Made by a program: the position numbers and the translations under genes. From Deltaproteobacteria bacterium (GTDB lineage: Bacteria > SAR324 > NAC60-12), in NCBI GenBank assembly GCA_002683655.1, contig NYTS01000060.1:1-51525 (forward strand): 51,525 nucleotides of DNA, written 5' to 3'. Positions 29,368 through 39,165 of this stretch are shown here, piece by piece (position 1 is the first letter of the stretch; each line of letters begins with the position of its first letter). The notes beneath the pieces are model-generated. The model saw nothing but the letters and a program-made list of their open reading frames with translations, was not told the DNA's origin and searched no databases.

Positions 29368-30935
29368 TTCGGGTCGAAAATCTTTCAATCCACTTCCCAC
29401 AAGGCAATCAAAAAGTTGAAGCTGTCAAAGGAATCTCCTTTGAGGTGGGTTCACAGGAAACAGTAGCTTTGGTCGGAGAAAGTGGTTCTGGAAAATCAGT
29501 GACTGCTCATGCCGCTTTAAAGCTTTTACCACCCCAAGCCCAATGTGGTGGAAAGATTTGGCTTAGGGAGGAGGATCTACTTGATGCCTCAGAATCGAGG
29601 ATGTGCCAAGTGAGAGGGCAGGAAATTGGGATGATCTTCCAAGAACCAATGACATCCCTCAATCCCCTGCATACGATTAGACATCAGATAAGCGAAGCGG
29701 TCCTTTGGCATCATGGTGTAAGTCAGTCTAAAGCAGAAAGTGTGGCTTTGGACTGGCTTGAAAGAGTCGAGATTCCACAAGCCAAGCAACGGTTGCGATC
29801 CTACCCTCATGAACTATCAGGAGGGCAGCGTCAACGCGTGATGATTGCTATGGCATTGGTCAATAATCCCAAGCTACTAATCGCTGATGAGCCTACTACT
29901 GCTCTTGATGTGACGATTCAGGCTCAGATCCTGGATTTGCTGAAAACGCTTCAGCAGGATATGGGCATGTCAGTTCTCCTGATCACTCATGACTTGGGAA
30001 TAGTTAAACATCATTCAGACCGAGTAGTTGTTCTCTACAATGGTGTCTTGCAGGAAACTAATACTACTAAAGTCCTTTTTGCCAACCCAAATCAGCCATA
30101 CACAAAACAACTTTTAGACTCTGAACCGTCTGGTGATCCAGCTGAAATGATGGATGGTGCTGAAACAATTCTGAGGGTTGAAAATTTGAAGGTTTGGTTC
30201 CCAATTAAGCGTGGAATCCTGCAGAGAACAGTCGACCATATCAAGGCCGTCAATGGCGTAACTTTCTCAATTTGCGAGGGAAGGTCACTCGGAATAGTCG
30301 GTGAGAGTGGATCTGGTAAATCTACTTTGGGAATGGCTTTACTTCGTCTGATCAGTAGCGATGGAAAAATTAGTTTTCAACAGCAGGAATTGGATGGGCT
30401 TAATCGTCTTGAAATGCGTCCATTCCGCAAAAAAATGCAGGTCGTTTTTCAAGATCCTTTTGGAAGTTTGAGCCCAAGAATGTCAGTGGGTGATATCATC
30501 GTAGAAGGCTTAAGATTGCATGGTGACATCTCTGCAGAAGAACAGGAAAAACGAGTTGTAGGGGTGATGCAGGAAGTAGGACTGAACCCCGAACTTCGTT
30601 TTAGGTATCCCCATGAATTCTCAGGTGGTCAACGGCAAAGAATTGCCATAGCACGGGTGTTGGTCTTGCACCCACAATTTTTGATTTTGGATGAGCCAAC
30701 TTCGTCCTTGGACCGCTCAGTTCAAGGGCAGGTATTGAATCTACTGAGGAACCTTCAAGAAAAGTACAAACTGACTTATCTTTTCATCTCGCATGACCTG
30801 AAAGTGATAAAAGCAATTTGTCATGAGGTTTTGGTAATGAGAGAAGGTGAAGTTGTGGAATCAGGACCCACGGAAGTTGTACTCAACAATCCAAGACATG
30901 AGTACACAAGATTGCTTTTAGATGCTGTTCTGTAG
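29364..30935 (+). CDS. Oligopeptide/dipeptide ABC transporter, fused dual ATPase (DppD-DppF/YejF/GsiA-like)
   Basis: Two complete ATPase halves: GESGSGKSVTAHA...LSGGQRQRVMIAMAL...LLIADEPTTALDVT and GESGSGKSTLGMAL...FSGGQRQRIAIARVL...FLILDEPTSSLDRS. Confidence 0.95.
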   Translation: MIRVENLSIHFPQGNQKVEAVKGISFEVGSQETVALVGESGSGKSVTAHAALKLLPPQAQCGGKIWLREEDLLDASESRMCQVRGQEIGMIFQEPMTSLNPLHTIRHQISEAVLWHHGVSQSKAESVALDWLERVEIPQAKQRLRSYPHELSGGQRQRVMIAMALVNNPKLLIADEPTTALDVTIQAQILDLLKTLQQDMGMSVLLITHDLGIVKHHSDRVVVLYNGVLQETNTTKVLFANPNQPYTKQLLDSEPSGDPAEMMDGAETILRVENLKVWFPIKRGILQRTVDHIKAVNGVTFSICEGRSLGIVGESGSGKSTLGMALLRLISSDGKISFQQQELDGLNRLEMRPFRKKMQVVFQDPFGSLSPRMSVGDIIVEGLRLHGDISAEEQEKRVVGVMQEVGLNPELRFRYPHEFSGGQRQRIAIARVLVLHPQFLILDEPTSSLDRSVQGQVLNLLRNLQEKYKLTYLFISHDLKVIKAICHEVLVMREGEVVESGPTEVVLNNPRHEYTRLLLDAVL

Positions 30936-30957
30936 TTAGAGCTTACAAGGAGAATCC

Positions 30958-32025
30958 TTGGCTGAACAAGATGGTCAGGAGAAAACAGAAGCCCCGACCG
31001 AACGCAAGCGGGAAAAAGCCCGCGAAGATGGTCAGGTTGCTTCCAGTAAGGAATTGCCCTCAGCCGCATTATTAGCAGCTGCTACCCTCTCATTCATGGT
31101 AATGGGGCAGAATATCCTCACTGCTGCACAGAGTATGTTTGCTGACATCATGAGAGAGCCCATTCGTTCAGATATGAATGTTAACGTGCTCTATGATCTG
31201 ATGGCGACCTCTGTCAGCAAAATCCTCATTCCTCTCATCCCTTTTGCAATTCTTCTTGTAGTTGTAGCGATATTTTCATCAATTCTTCAGGTCGGTGTTC
31301 GCTTCACACTGAAGCCGATTGCTCCAAAATTTAGCAAGTTAAGTCCTCTTCAGGGTCTAAAGCGAATTTTTGGAACCCAAGGGTTGATGGAATTGCTGAA
31401 GAGCCTGGCAAAATTACTGCTCATTGGTTTCATTGGTTTCATCACTTTCGAAGAAGAGATGGGGAGGATCAATGCGCTTGCGTTGATTACCCCAGCACAG
31501 ATCGTATTTTATAATTTCTCTGTCATCATCGAAGTCACAGGGCGTATGGTTTTAGCCCTGATTGCGATTGCAATTTTTGATTTCATGTATCAGCGCTGGC
31601 ATTTCGAACAACAGTTGAAAATGACTAAGCAGGAAGTTAAGGATGAAGCAAAGCAGTCAGAGGGGGATCCCCAATTAAAAGCAAGGATTCGTCAAATCCA
31701 GAGAGAAATGTCGAATGCTCGGATGATGCAGGAAGTTCCAAAGGCAGATGCAATTGTGGTAAATCCAACTCATTATGCTGTAGCACTGAAATATAATCGA
31801 GAGAGTATGAATGCACCCCAAATAGTTGCGAAGGGTATAGATTATATGGCTCTTAGGATAAGAAAAGTAGCTGATCAAAATGATGTCCCTATTCTGGAAA
31901 GACCTCAACTGGCTCGGGATCTTTACGCAGGTGTGGAAATTGGACAGGTCATTCCGGAGCGATTCTTTAAAGCAGTTGCAGAAATTCTTGCCTACGTTTA
32001 TCGTCTCCGAAGAAGGAAAAGGTAA
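30958..32025 (+). CDS. flhB: Flagellar type III secretion protein FlhB
   Basis: EKTEAPTERKREKAREDGQVASSKEL; cleavage motif VVNPTHYAVALKY; TTG start with AAGGAG upstream. Confidence 0.97.
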   Translation: MAEQDGQEKTEAPTERKREKAREDGQVASSKELPSAALLAAATLSFMVMGQNILTAAQSMFADIMREPIRSDMNVNVLYDLMATSVSKILIPLIPFAILLVVVAIFSSILQVGVRFTLKPIAPKFSKLSPLQGLKRIFGTQGLMELLKSLAKLLLIGFIGFITFEEEMGRINALALITPAQIVFYNFSVIIEVTGRMVLALIAIAIFDFMYQRWHFEQQLKMTKQEVKDEAKQSEGDPQLKARIRQIQREMSNARMMQEVPKADAIVVNPTHYAVALKYNRESMNAPQIVAKGIDYMALRIRKVADQNDVPILERPQLARDLYAGVEIGQVIPERFFKAVAEILAYVYRLRRRKR

Positions 32026-32164
32026 AAATGATTTGCCACGGAAAGCTCGGATTCACCCCTATATTGGGGTAAAAATTGCAAGTTGCCCTCAAATTTATTC
32101 AATTCAGCAAATTAGTGATTTTAAATTATCATCAAATAGTTATTTCTCTTTTGGGAATTATTAG

Positions 32165-34261
32165 GTGGCCGTAGGAAGCAACTCAGCTAGTCTGAACGGT
32201 TTGTCCAGAAATTCTGATGTCTTACTGGCAGTAGGGGTGATCTCAGTTTTGATGATCATGGTAGTTCCCCTACCAGAAATTCTAATGGATTTGCTGCTCG
32301 CGCTCAGTATTACACTTGGGGTTCTGATCCTTTTCGTTGCTCTCTTCACAGCAAACGCGCTTGAGTTCTCTTCCTTCCCGACGGTCCTCTTAATTGCGAC
32401 TCTCTTTAGGCTATCACTCAATGTTGCCTCCACTAGATTGATCCTCTTGAATGGCAACAAAGGCTATGACGCCGCTGGAACAGTGATTAAGTCATTTGGA
32501 GAATTTGTTGTTGGTGGGAATCAGATTGTTGGAATCATCGTATTCTTAATCCTAGTTCTCATCAATTTCGTGGTCATTACAAAGGGTGCAGGCCGTATTG
32601 CAGAGGTTGCCGCTAGATTTACTCTGGATGCTATGCCAGGTAAGCAGATGGCGATTGATGCAGATTTGAATGCTGGACTCATTGACGAAACGCAAGCACG
32701 TCAACGACGTCAATACGTGCAGCGAGAGTCTGATTTCTATGGAGCAATGGACGGGGCCAGCAAGTTTGTTCGTGGTGATGCAATTGCGGGCTTAATCATT
32801 ACTACGATCAACATTCTTGGTGGTTTGTTGATAGGTGTAACTCAATTTGGGATGAGTTCGGGTGATGCCTTTGAGACCTACGCAACCCTAACCATTGGGG
32901 ACGGTTTGGTATCCCAAATACCCGCACTCATTATTTCAATTGCTGCCGGTATTGCAGTTACCAAGGCATCAGCAGAGAACAAGCTGTCTGTTGATCTGGG
33001 TAAACAAGTATTCAGTAATGCTCAGGCCCTAAATGTTTCAGCAGCTCTTCTTTTAGCTTTTGCAATTATTCCGGGTCTACCGGTTCTTCCTTTTCTAACC
33101 TTAGGGATTATTACAGGAGGACTAGCTTACCTTGCTAGGCAGGACAATTTCAGAAATCAACAAGCCGAAGAAGCACAGGCGCAACTCAAGCTACAGCAGG
33201 AGATTGAAGAAGAGCCCGAAAATATTGAGTCACTGCTGCCCATTGACCTGTTGGGTTTGGAACTGGGCTACGGACTGATTCCACTAGTTGACGAAGAACA
33301 AGACGGAGAATTACTGAAGAGAATTAAAGCTATCCGAAGACAGATGGCTACTGATTATGGCTATGTCGTTCCGCCAATGCACATCAAAGATAATCTCGAA
33401 CTCTCTCCAGGAGAATATTCGATTACCATCAAAGGAATCGAGGTAGCTCGTGCTGAATTGATGGTAGGGCACTTCATGGCTATGAAAACTGGAGAAGTTG
33501 ACGAGGAAATCGGTGGGGTGGATACTGTTGAACCAGCCTTTGGGTTGCCCGCAATTTGGATTACTTCCGAGGATGAAGAAAGAGCACAATTTGCTGGTTA
33601 TACCGTAGTTGATCTACCAACAGTATTAGCCACACACATCACTGAAATTCTCAAAAACCATGCTTTCGAATTTTTGGGCCGTCAGGAGACTCAGAAACTT
33701 TTAGATACCTTTGGTCAAAGTAATCCTAAGGTTATTGAGGAATTGGTTCCAGGGCAATTGAATTTAGGCGTGGTACAAAAAGTTTTACAGAATCTTCTGC
33801 GAGAACAAGTTTCCATCAGGGATCTGCATACAATATTGGAAACATTAGCGGATGTTGCTAACCTGACCAAAGATCCAAATCTGCTTACGGAACATGTTCG
33901 ACAAGCTCTATCAAGGCAATTAACACGGCAGTATCAGACACCTGATGGAATGCTGCCACTGATCACAATGAGTCAAGAACTTGAAAATCAAGTTGCTTCT
34001 TCCATACAGGACACGGGTCACGGTTCCTATTTGGGCTTGAATCCGAATATGGCTCAGTTAATTATCAATAATACTGAAGCGCTGATTGAGCAGTTTGAAA
34101 TAAATAACTACCAACCACTTCTACTTTGTTCACCACTTATTCGGCCCCACGTTAAGAAGCTTCTTGAACGATTTATTCCGAATTTGGTCGTCTTATCACA
34201 TAATGAAGTTGCCCCTGATGTCCGTATTGAGGCTCTCGGGGTGGTAGAATTGAACAATTAA
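32165..34261 (+). CDS. flhA: Flagellar biosynthesis protein FlhA
   Basis: ALEFSSFPTVLLIATLFRLSLNVASTRLIL, GRIAEVAARFTLDAMPGKQMAIDADLNAG, full-length cytoplasmic domain; GTG start. Confidence 0.97.
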   Translation: MAVGSNSASLNGLSRNSDVLLAVGVISVLMIMVVPLPEILMDLLLALSITLGVLILFVALFTANALEFSSFPTVLLIATLFRLSLNVASTRLILLNGNKGYDAAGTVIKSFGEFVVGGNQIVGIIVFLILVLINFVVITKGAGRIAEVAARFTLDAMPGKQMAIDADLNAGLIDETQARQRRQYVQRESDFYGAMDGASKFVRGDAIAGLIITTINILGGLLIGVTQFGMSSGDAFETYATLTIGDGLVSQIPALIISIAAGIAVTKASAENKLSVDLGKQVFSNAQALNVSAALLLAFAIIPGLPVLPFLTLGIITGGLAYLARQDNFRNQQAEEAQAQLKLQQEIEEEPENIESLLPIDLLGLELGYGLIPLVDEEQDGELLKRIKAIRRQMATDYGYVVPPMHIKDNLELSPGEYSITIKGIEVARAELMVGHFMAMKTGEVDEEIGGVDTVEPAFGLPAIWITSEDEERAQFAGYTVVDLPTVLATHITEILKNHAFEFLGRQETQKLLDTFGQSNPKVIEELVPGQLNLGVVQKVLQNLLREQVSIRDLHTILETLADVANLTKDPNLLTEHVRQALSRQLTRQYQTPDGMLPLITMSQELENQVASSIQDTGHGSYLGLNPNMAQLIINNTEALIEQFEINNYQPLLLCSPLIRPHVKKLLERFIPNLVVLSHNEVAPDVRIEALGVVELNN

Positions 34262-34282
34262 TTCCCTTTGTCGGACTGACAC

Positions 34283-35599
34283 ATGAATCTCAAACGCTAT
34301 CGCGTGAATAATATACAAGAAGCTCTGCAGTTGATCAAAAAAGATCTTGGTCCAGAAGCTGTTATTGTATCAACCCGGCAGGTGAAAGAGGGGAATAAGG
34401 CGTTTGGTCTATTTGCTAAAACAATGCTGGAAGTGACTGCTGCCCGAGATGACAAAAGCCAGGCAAAACCAAATATACAGGCCTCATCTCAAGCAACTGC
34501 GAGTGGATATCGAGCGACAGTAAATGGAATGCCTCGTACAGAGGGCGCTACTACAGTGGCAAGTCCTGAAATGCCAACACCGACTGCAAAGCCAGTACAG
34601 TCAAATCCTGCTTCTGATCCCTACAAAGCCCTGCAGCCGCTTCGTCAGGAGATTCAGGATCTGAGGGAACTGATTCAAAATCTTGGAGATCGTACAGCCA
34701 GCTATGAAGGACAAACTGTTGCCCAATTGAAACAAGAGTTGGGAGAAATGCGCTACATGCTGCATTCTCTAGCTTCCAGAACAGGGCAAATGGATGAGCT
34801 CAATCTCCCTGAAAATTTAATGGTACTGTACCAACAGCTTCGCTTCAGTGGAATGGAAGAGAAGTTTGCTAGAAGATTGATGTTGGAAGCTCAGAAAAAT
34901 ATTGCAGAAGATGATCTTCAAAATTTCTCTTATGTAAAAATTTTCATAGCAAGAATGCTCATGAAAATTGTTAAGACTACTAGAGGGGTTGAGAGCATTA
35001 CCGCTCCACAAAAGATTTTTACACTGATAGGTCCAACGGGTGTTGGGAAAACAACTACGGCTGCTAAGATCGCTTCTGAACAACTGCTTCGTTACAAGCG
35101 AAGAGTGGCAATGATCACTATTGACACATTTCGCATTGCTGCGGTAGAGCAGTTGCGAACTTACGCCAAAATCATCAATGTACCGCTTAGTATTGTATCT
35201 GATAAGGCGGATTTAGACCGCGCAATCGCAAGCTATTCAGATTACGATGTGATCATCATCGATACTGGCGGTTGTTCGCAGCGTGACGAGTCACAAATGT
35301 TTGAATTGCGAGAACTTTTTGATGAGCGAGGAAGGCTACACAATGTTTTGGTGTTGAGTTCGACAACTAAAGACAGCGATCTCAACGAAATTACTCGCCG
35401 TTTTGGGGTTATACCGATTGATAGTGTGATCTTCACAAAACTTGATGAGAGTTCTTCATATGGATCCATGTTCAATCACTCCATCCGTTTCAAGAAACCA
35501 ATCTCTTTCTTGACCACTGGTCAGAAGGTCCCTGAAGACATTGAAGTCGCTACGAAAGAGCGTTTGGTGGATTTGATGCTCAATATTTCTGGTAATTGA
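34283..35599 (+). CDS. flhF: Flagellar SRP-like GTPase FlhF
   Basis: MNLKRYRVNNIQEALQLIKKDLGPEAVIVSTRQV; LIGPTGVGKTTTAAKIASEQ; ITIDTFRIAAVEQLRTYAKI; IIIDTGG; FTKLDES. Confidence 0.97.
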   Translation: MNLKRYRVNNIQEALQLIKKDLGPEAVIVSTRQVKEGNKAFGLFAKTMLEVTAARDDKSQAKPNIQASSQATASGYRATVNGMPRTEGATTVASPEMPTPTAKPVQSNPASDPYKALQPLRQEIQDLRELIQNLGDRTASYEGQTVAQLKQELGEMRYMLHSLASRTGQMDELNLPENLMVLYQQLRFSGMEEKFARRLMLEAQKNIAEDDLQNFSYVKIFIARMLMKIVKTTRGVESITAPQKIFTLIGPTGVGKTTTAAKIASEQLLRYKRRVAMITIDTFRIAAVEQLRTYAKIINVPLSIVSDKADLDRAIASYSDYDVIIIDTGGCSQRDESQMFELRELFDERGRLHNVLVLSSTTKDSDLNEITRRFGVIPIDSVIFTKLDESSSYGSMFNHSIRFKKPISFLTTGQKVPEDIEVATKERLVDLMLNISGN

Positions 35600-35637
35600 G
35601 CTAATACAACCATATCCCCATTGTAAGAAAGCGCTCA

Positions 35638-36549
35638 ATGAACGACCAGGCAAGTTCTTTACGAAGGATTGTCGGGGAAAATACAACTACGTCGGATTCC
35701 ACCCGAGTAAAGGTACTTTGCATTACCAGTGGCAAGGGTGGTGTAGGGAAAACGAATATTTCCATTAACCTTTCAATTGCTTTGGCGTCAATGGGGCGTA
35801 AGGTCTTTCTGCTTGATGCAGATCTCGGCCTAGCAAATATTGATGTTTTATTAAACCTAACCCCAATGTACACTCTTGAACACGTACTCTCTGGGGAAAA
35901 GAGCATCAACGATATTATTTTGGATGGCCCGGGAGATATAAAAATCTTACCGGCAAGTTCAGGCGTGGTGGAAATGACTGAAATGGATCGTGATCAACAG
36001 GTCCATCTGTTCAGAAAACTCGGAGAAATTGAAAGAGAAATTGATTATTTGGTAATTGATACTGGTGCGGGTATCGCTCCCCACACACTGAGATTTGTTG
36101 CCAATTCTGACGAGGTTCTGATTGTAGCTACCCCAGAACCATCTTCGATGACAGATGCATACTCTCTAATCAAAATAATGGTGACGAGATACCAGATTAA
36201 TACATTTAGGGTAATTGCTAATAATGTTGTATCACCCGCCGAAGGGAGACAGGTTTACGAGAGGCTTCAAAAAGTCACCCGAGATTTTTTAAAGACAGAG
36301 ATTGATTTCATGGGGCATATTCTAAAAGATCCCCTACTGGTTAAATCAGTACGAACACAACGTCCATTACTACATTCTTTTCCTGAAGCCCCAGCTGCAA
36401 GATGTCTTGTTTCGATAGCCAGAGAAATTGAAAAAATCCACAAAGCTGCTGTTGCTGAAAGCCCAGAGTATATTGAGCAACCAGACAATGTTAATCGACA
36501 AAGAACTCCAAGTTTTTGGGAACGTCTAATAAGTTGGCGTACAAGCTGA
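35638..36549 (+). CDS. flhG: MinD-like ATPase FlhG/FleN/YlxH
   Basis: KVLCITSGKGGVGKTNISINLSIALASMGRKVFLLDADLGLANIDVLL; positioned after flhF. Confidence 0.95.
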   Translation: MNDQASSLRRIVGENTTTSDSTRVKVLCITSGKGGVGKTNISINLSIALASMGRKVFLLDADLGLANIDVLLNLTPMYTLEHVLSGEKSINDIILDGPGDIKILPASSGVVEMTEMDRDQQVHLFRKLGEIEREIDYLVIDTGAGIAPHTLRFVANSDEVLIVATPEPSSMTDAYSLIKIMVTRYQINTFRVIANNVVSPAEGRQVYERLQKVTRDFLKTEIDFMGHILKDPLLVKSVRTQRPLLHSFPEAPAARCLVSIAREIEKIHKAAVAESPEYIEQPDNVNRQRTPSFWERLISWRTS

Positions 36550-36574
36550 AGATCTTACTCAGCCAAGGAAGGCA

Positions 36575-37330
36575 GTGAAAGCAAACCCCTATGCCGACAA
36601 ATCTCAACAAAGCCGAGAGCAACTCGTACTAAAATACGCCTCTCTGCTCAAGCGGATTGTAAGCCGAATGGCAAGTAGGTTTCCTCCAGAAGTTGATCCT
36701 GAGGAAGTCTATCAAGCTGGCATGATCGGTCTTCTAGATGCGGTAGACAAGTTTGATCCCTCGAGAGACATTCAATTTCAAACCTATGCTGAGTACCGAG
36801 TTAAAGGAAGTATTCTCGATGAATTACGGGCTCTGGATTGGGTACCCAGAGGAGTTCGTGCGGCGGCTACGGAATGGGAGAAAACTTGGAATGAGCAATG
36901 CAGCACATTAGGAAGAGAACCTTCTGATTCTGAGATGGCAACCAAGCTTGAGATGCCTTTGAATGAGTATCATGAGTTTGTTGCCCATGCTAACCCACTC
37001 TCTCTGGTAACACTAGATCACTTGGGAGGAGGGGGTGAAGATGAGGAAGGCCAGAGTCTATTGGATATCCTCCGAGATCCAGATGGCTCAGATCCCTTTT
37101 CAGAGTTGTCAATGCACCAACTCAAATGCCGTTTACAAGGGGCAATCGAGGAGTTATCAGAGAGGGAACAGACAATCCTCTCTCTTTATTATGTTGAAGA
37201 ACTCAACATGAAAGAGGTTGCAGCTGTTCTGGGTGTTGGTGAAGCACGTGTATCTCAACTGCACACAAAAATTATTTTGAAATTGCGAGCAAAATTACGA
37301 AGAGTAATTGAGGTTGAGAAAGTTGCTTGA
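36575..37330 (+). CDS. fliA: Flagellar sigma-28 factor
   Basis: EEVYQAGMIGLLDAVDKFDPSRDIQFQTYAEYRVKGSILDELRALDWVPRGVR; LSEREQTILSLYYVEELNMKEVAAVLGVGEARVSQLH; GTG start. Confidence 0.96.
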   Translation: MKANPYADKSQQSREQLVLKYASLLKRIVSRMASRFPPEVDPEEVYQAGMIGLLDAVDKFDPSRDIQFQTYAEYRVKGSILDELRALDWVPRGVRAAATEWEKTWNEQCSTLGREPSDSEMATKLEMPLNEYHEFVAHANPLSLVTLDHLGGGGEDEEGQSLLDILRDPDGSDPFSELSMHQLKCRLQGAIEELSEREQTILSLYYVEELNMKEVAAVLGVGEARVSQLHTKIILKLRAKLRRVIEVEKVA

Positions 37331-37352
37331 AACTTAAGTAATTTCATAATCA

Positions 37353-37577
37353 ATGAACGTAGAAGCATTCGCTGAGACAAGACTGCAAGAAATGATTGAG
37401 TTTCAGCGACAGAAGCTGCTCAAGATTGCTAGAGAGATCCTACCTGGTCTAACCCCTGAAGATCTTCGGAATCCCCAAGATTTTCCTAATCTTATAAAAG
37501 ATCCACTATTTAACTATGAAGATGGCCTTCTTGCTGGCTATCTTGCTGTGCAAATCTCCATGCGATCTCGTCTATGA
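37353..37577 (+). CDS. Small protein of unknown function in flagellar cluster
   Basis: 74-aa ORF filling the space after fliA, translationally coupled (ATGA) to the next ORF. Confidence 0.65.
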   Translation: MNVEAFAETRLQEMIEFQRQKLLKIAREILPGLTPEDLRNPQDFPNLIKDPLFNYEDGLLAGYLAVQISMRSRL

Positions 37578-37912
37578 AAGAGATTAGATGGAATCGTGCT
37601 TTGCTTACGGAATTTTTGAGAAGCCATGCTCATCAGCAGATTTGTATCATGGACCAGAGGAGCAGAGCTTTCTTGGTCGGCATAATTCCGGCAGTATTTG
37701 AAATGGATCTTTGCAGTAGTTCACTTGCCGAAGCCTCACTAGATGTAGAGAATATGGGATGTGATGTTTCTCTCACAATGCATGAACAGTTTCTTGGAAT
37801 TCATCTACTGTTCTTTAGGCAGAATACCGAAGAACAAATTTTGTCTTTTCCATGGGAGATTCCTTATTCTTTGCTCCAACTAGATTTAGTTCCCAAAACA
37901 ATGGATGCTTGA
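37574..37912 (+). CDS. Small protein of unknown function; weak resemblance to a YcgR-N/PilZN-type domain
   Basis: 112-aa ORF overlapping the preceding ORF by 4 bp and tightly packed with neighbours; beta-rich 'CDVSLTMHEQFLGIHLLFFRQNTEEQILSFPWEIPYSLLQLD'. Confidence 0.6.
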   Translation: MKEIRWNRALLTEFLRSHAHQQICIMDQRSRAFLVGIIPAVFEMDLCSSSLAEASLDVENMGCDVSLTMHEQFLGIHLLFFRQNTEEQILSFPWEIPYSLLQLDLVPKTMDA

Positions 37913-37936
37913 ATCGTTTTTTGAACAAGGTGTGAA

Positions 37937-39163
37937 ATGAATTCTGGATTTAATCAGGACTGTATAATCAAGCCTCCTGTTACCGAGCCATTGTCAAATA
38001 TTTTACCAAGTGAGCCTTTACTGCTGATGGGAGCTGGACCAGTTCCGATATCTCATGCGGTTTCGAGAGCAAATGGGGTAGTGATTAATCACCTTGGTGA
38101 GACGATGGACCGAGTCATCAAGAATCTGAAAGTAATGGCTGCGTATGCTTACCAAACGAAGAGTAATAAAATTATGGGAGTGTCAGGCCCTGCCTCGGCA
38201 TCCATTGAAATGGCTATTACGAACCTCCTCTGGCCAGGTCGTAAAGTACTCGTCTTAAAAGCAGGTACTTTCAGCGGTCGAATGGGAGAAATGGCAGAAG
38301 GGGTTGGAGCGGAGGTAGACTATATTGAACGATCAGATGCTAGCCCAATCAACGCAGAAATGGTTGAAGAAGCATTCAAAAAAAAGAAATATGATGTTTT
38401 GACAATGGTTCAGGGGGAAACTTCATGTGGAGTCAAGACTGTAGATTTTGCTGAAATTGCCAGGATTGCCAAGGAAAATGGGGCAATGGTGATAGGGGAC
38501 ACAGTCTGCACTTTAACAACAATGCCCATGGAGATGGATCAGTGGGGATTGGACGCAGCGATTTCCGGGGGCCAAAAAGGGCTTTCTTCCATTCCAGGTG
38601 TGTCAGTGATTGCCTTTTCTGAAGATGCTTGGAAATTTCTTGAGAAAAGATCAGTTCGGCAGCCACACTGGTGTTTTGATGCTGTTAGGTCTCAGAAGTT
38701 CTGGGGTCATCAACAATATCACTATACTGCCCCAGTTCCGGGAATTTTAGCACTGCACGAGGCACTTCGGCAGATTTGTGACGAGACATTGCCGGAGCGG
38801 TTTCAACGACATCTTGTCAGTTCAAAGGCTTTGCAAGCTGGTATCGAAGCAATGGGTTTGGAATTATTCATTCCAGAAAGCTACAGATTGAACTCTGTAG
38901 TTGCTATCAAGCTGCCCGATGGTGTCGACAGTGCGAAAATTAGAAAATCAATGGTGGATATGTTCCAAGTCGAAATTTCTGGATCATTTGGGTTAGACAT
39001 TGTTCGCATTGGGCAGATGGGGGAACAGTGTAGAGCACACAATCTCTTTAGAGTATTGTATGCTCTCGGAACCGCATGTGTGACTCACGGTGTCCCCTTA
39101 GATGTTAGCAATGGAATGGCGATTCTCGAAAAAAATCTTCAGCAACCAATCCTCCCTAACTGA
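37937..39163 (+). CDS. Class V aminotransferase (alanine-glyoxylate/serine-glyoxylate aminotransferase family)
   Basis: LLMGAGPVPISHAV, QGETSCGVKTVD, GDTVCTLTTMPMEMDQWGLDAAISGGQKGLSSIPG (PLP lysine), QYHYTAPVPGILALHEAL. Confidence 0.92.
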   Translation: MNSGFNQDCIIKPPVTEPLSNILPSEPLLLMGAGPVPISHAVSRANGVVINHLGETMDRVIKNLKVMAAYAYQTKSNKIMGVSGPASASIEMAITNLLWPGRKVLVLKAGTFSGRMGEMAEGVGAEVDYIERSDASPINAEMVEEAFKKKKYDVLTMVQGETSCGVKTVDFAEIARIAKENGAMVIGDTVCTLTTMPMEMDQWGLDAAISGGQKGLSSIPGVSVIAFSEDAWKFLEKRSVRQPHWCFDAVRSQKFWGHQQYHYTAPVPGILALHEALRQICDETLPERFQRHLVSSKALQAGIEAMGLELFIPESYRLNSVVAIKLPDGVDSAKIRKSMVDMFQVEISGSFGLDIVRIGQMGEQCRAHNLFRVLYALGTACVTHGVPLDVSNGMAILEKNLQQPILPN

Positions 39164-39165
39164 AT

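Noticed and set aside
31880-32164. 94-aa ORF overlapping the flhB 3' end
   Set aside because: Out-of-frame extension of flhB coding sequence into the spacer; no conserved features and no convincing SD.
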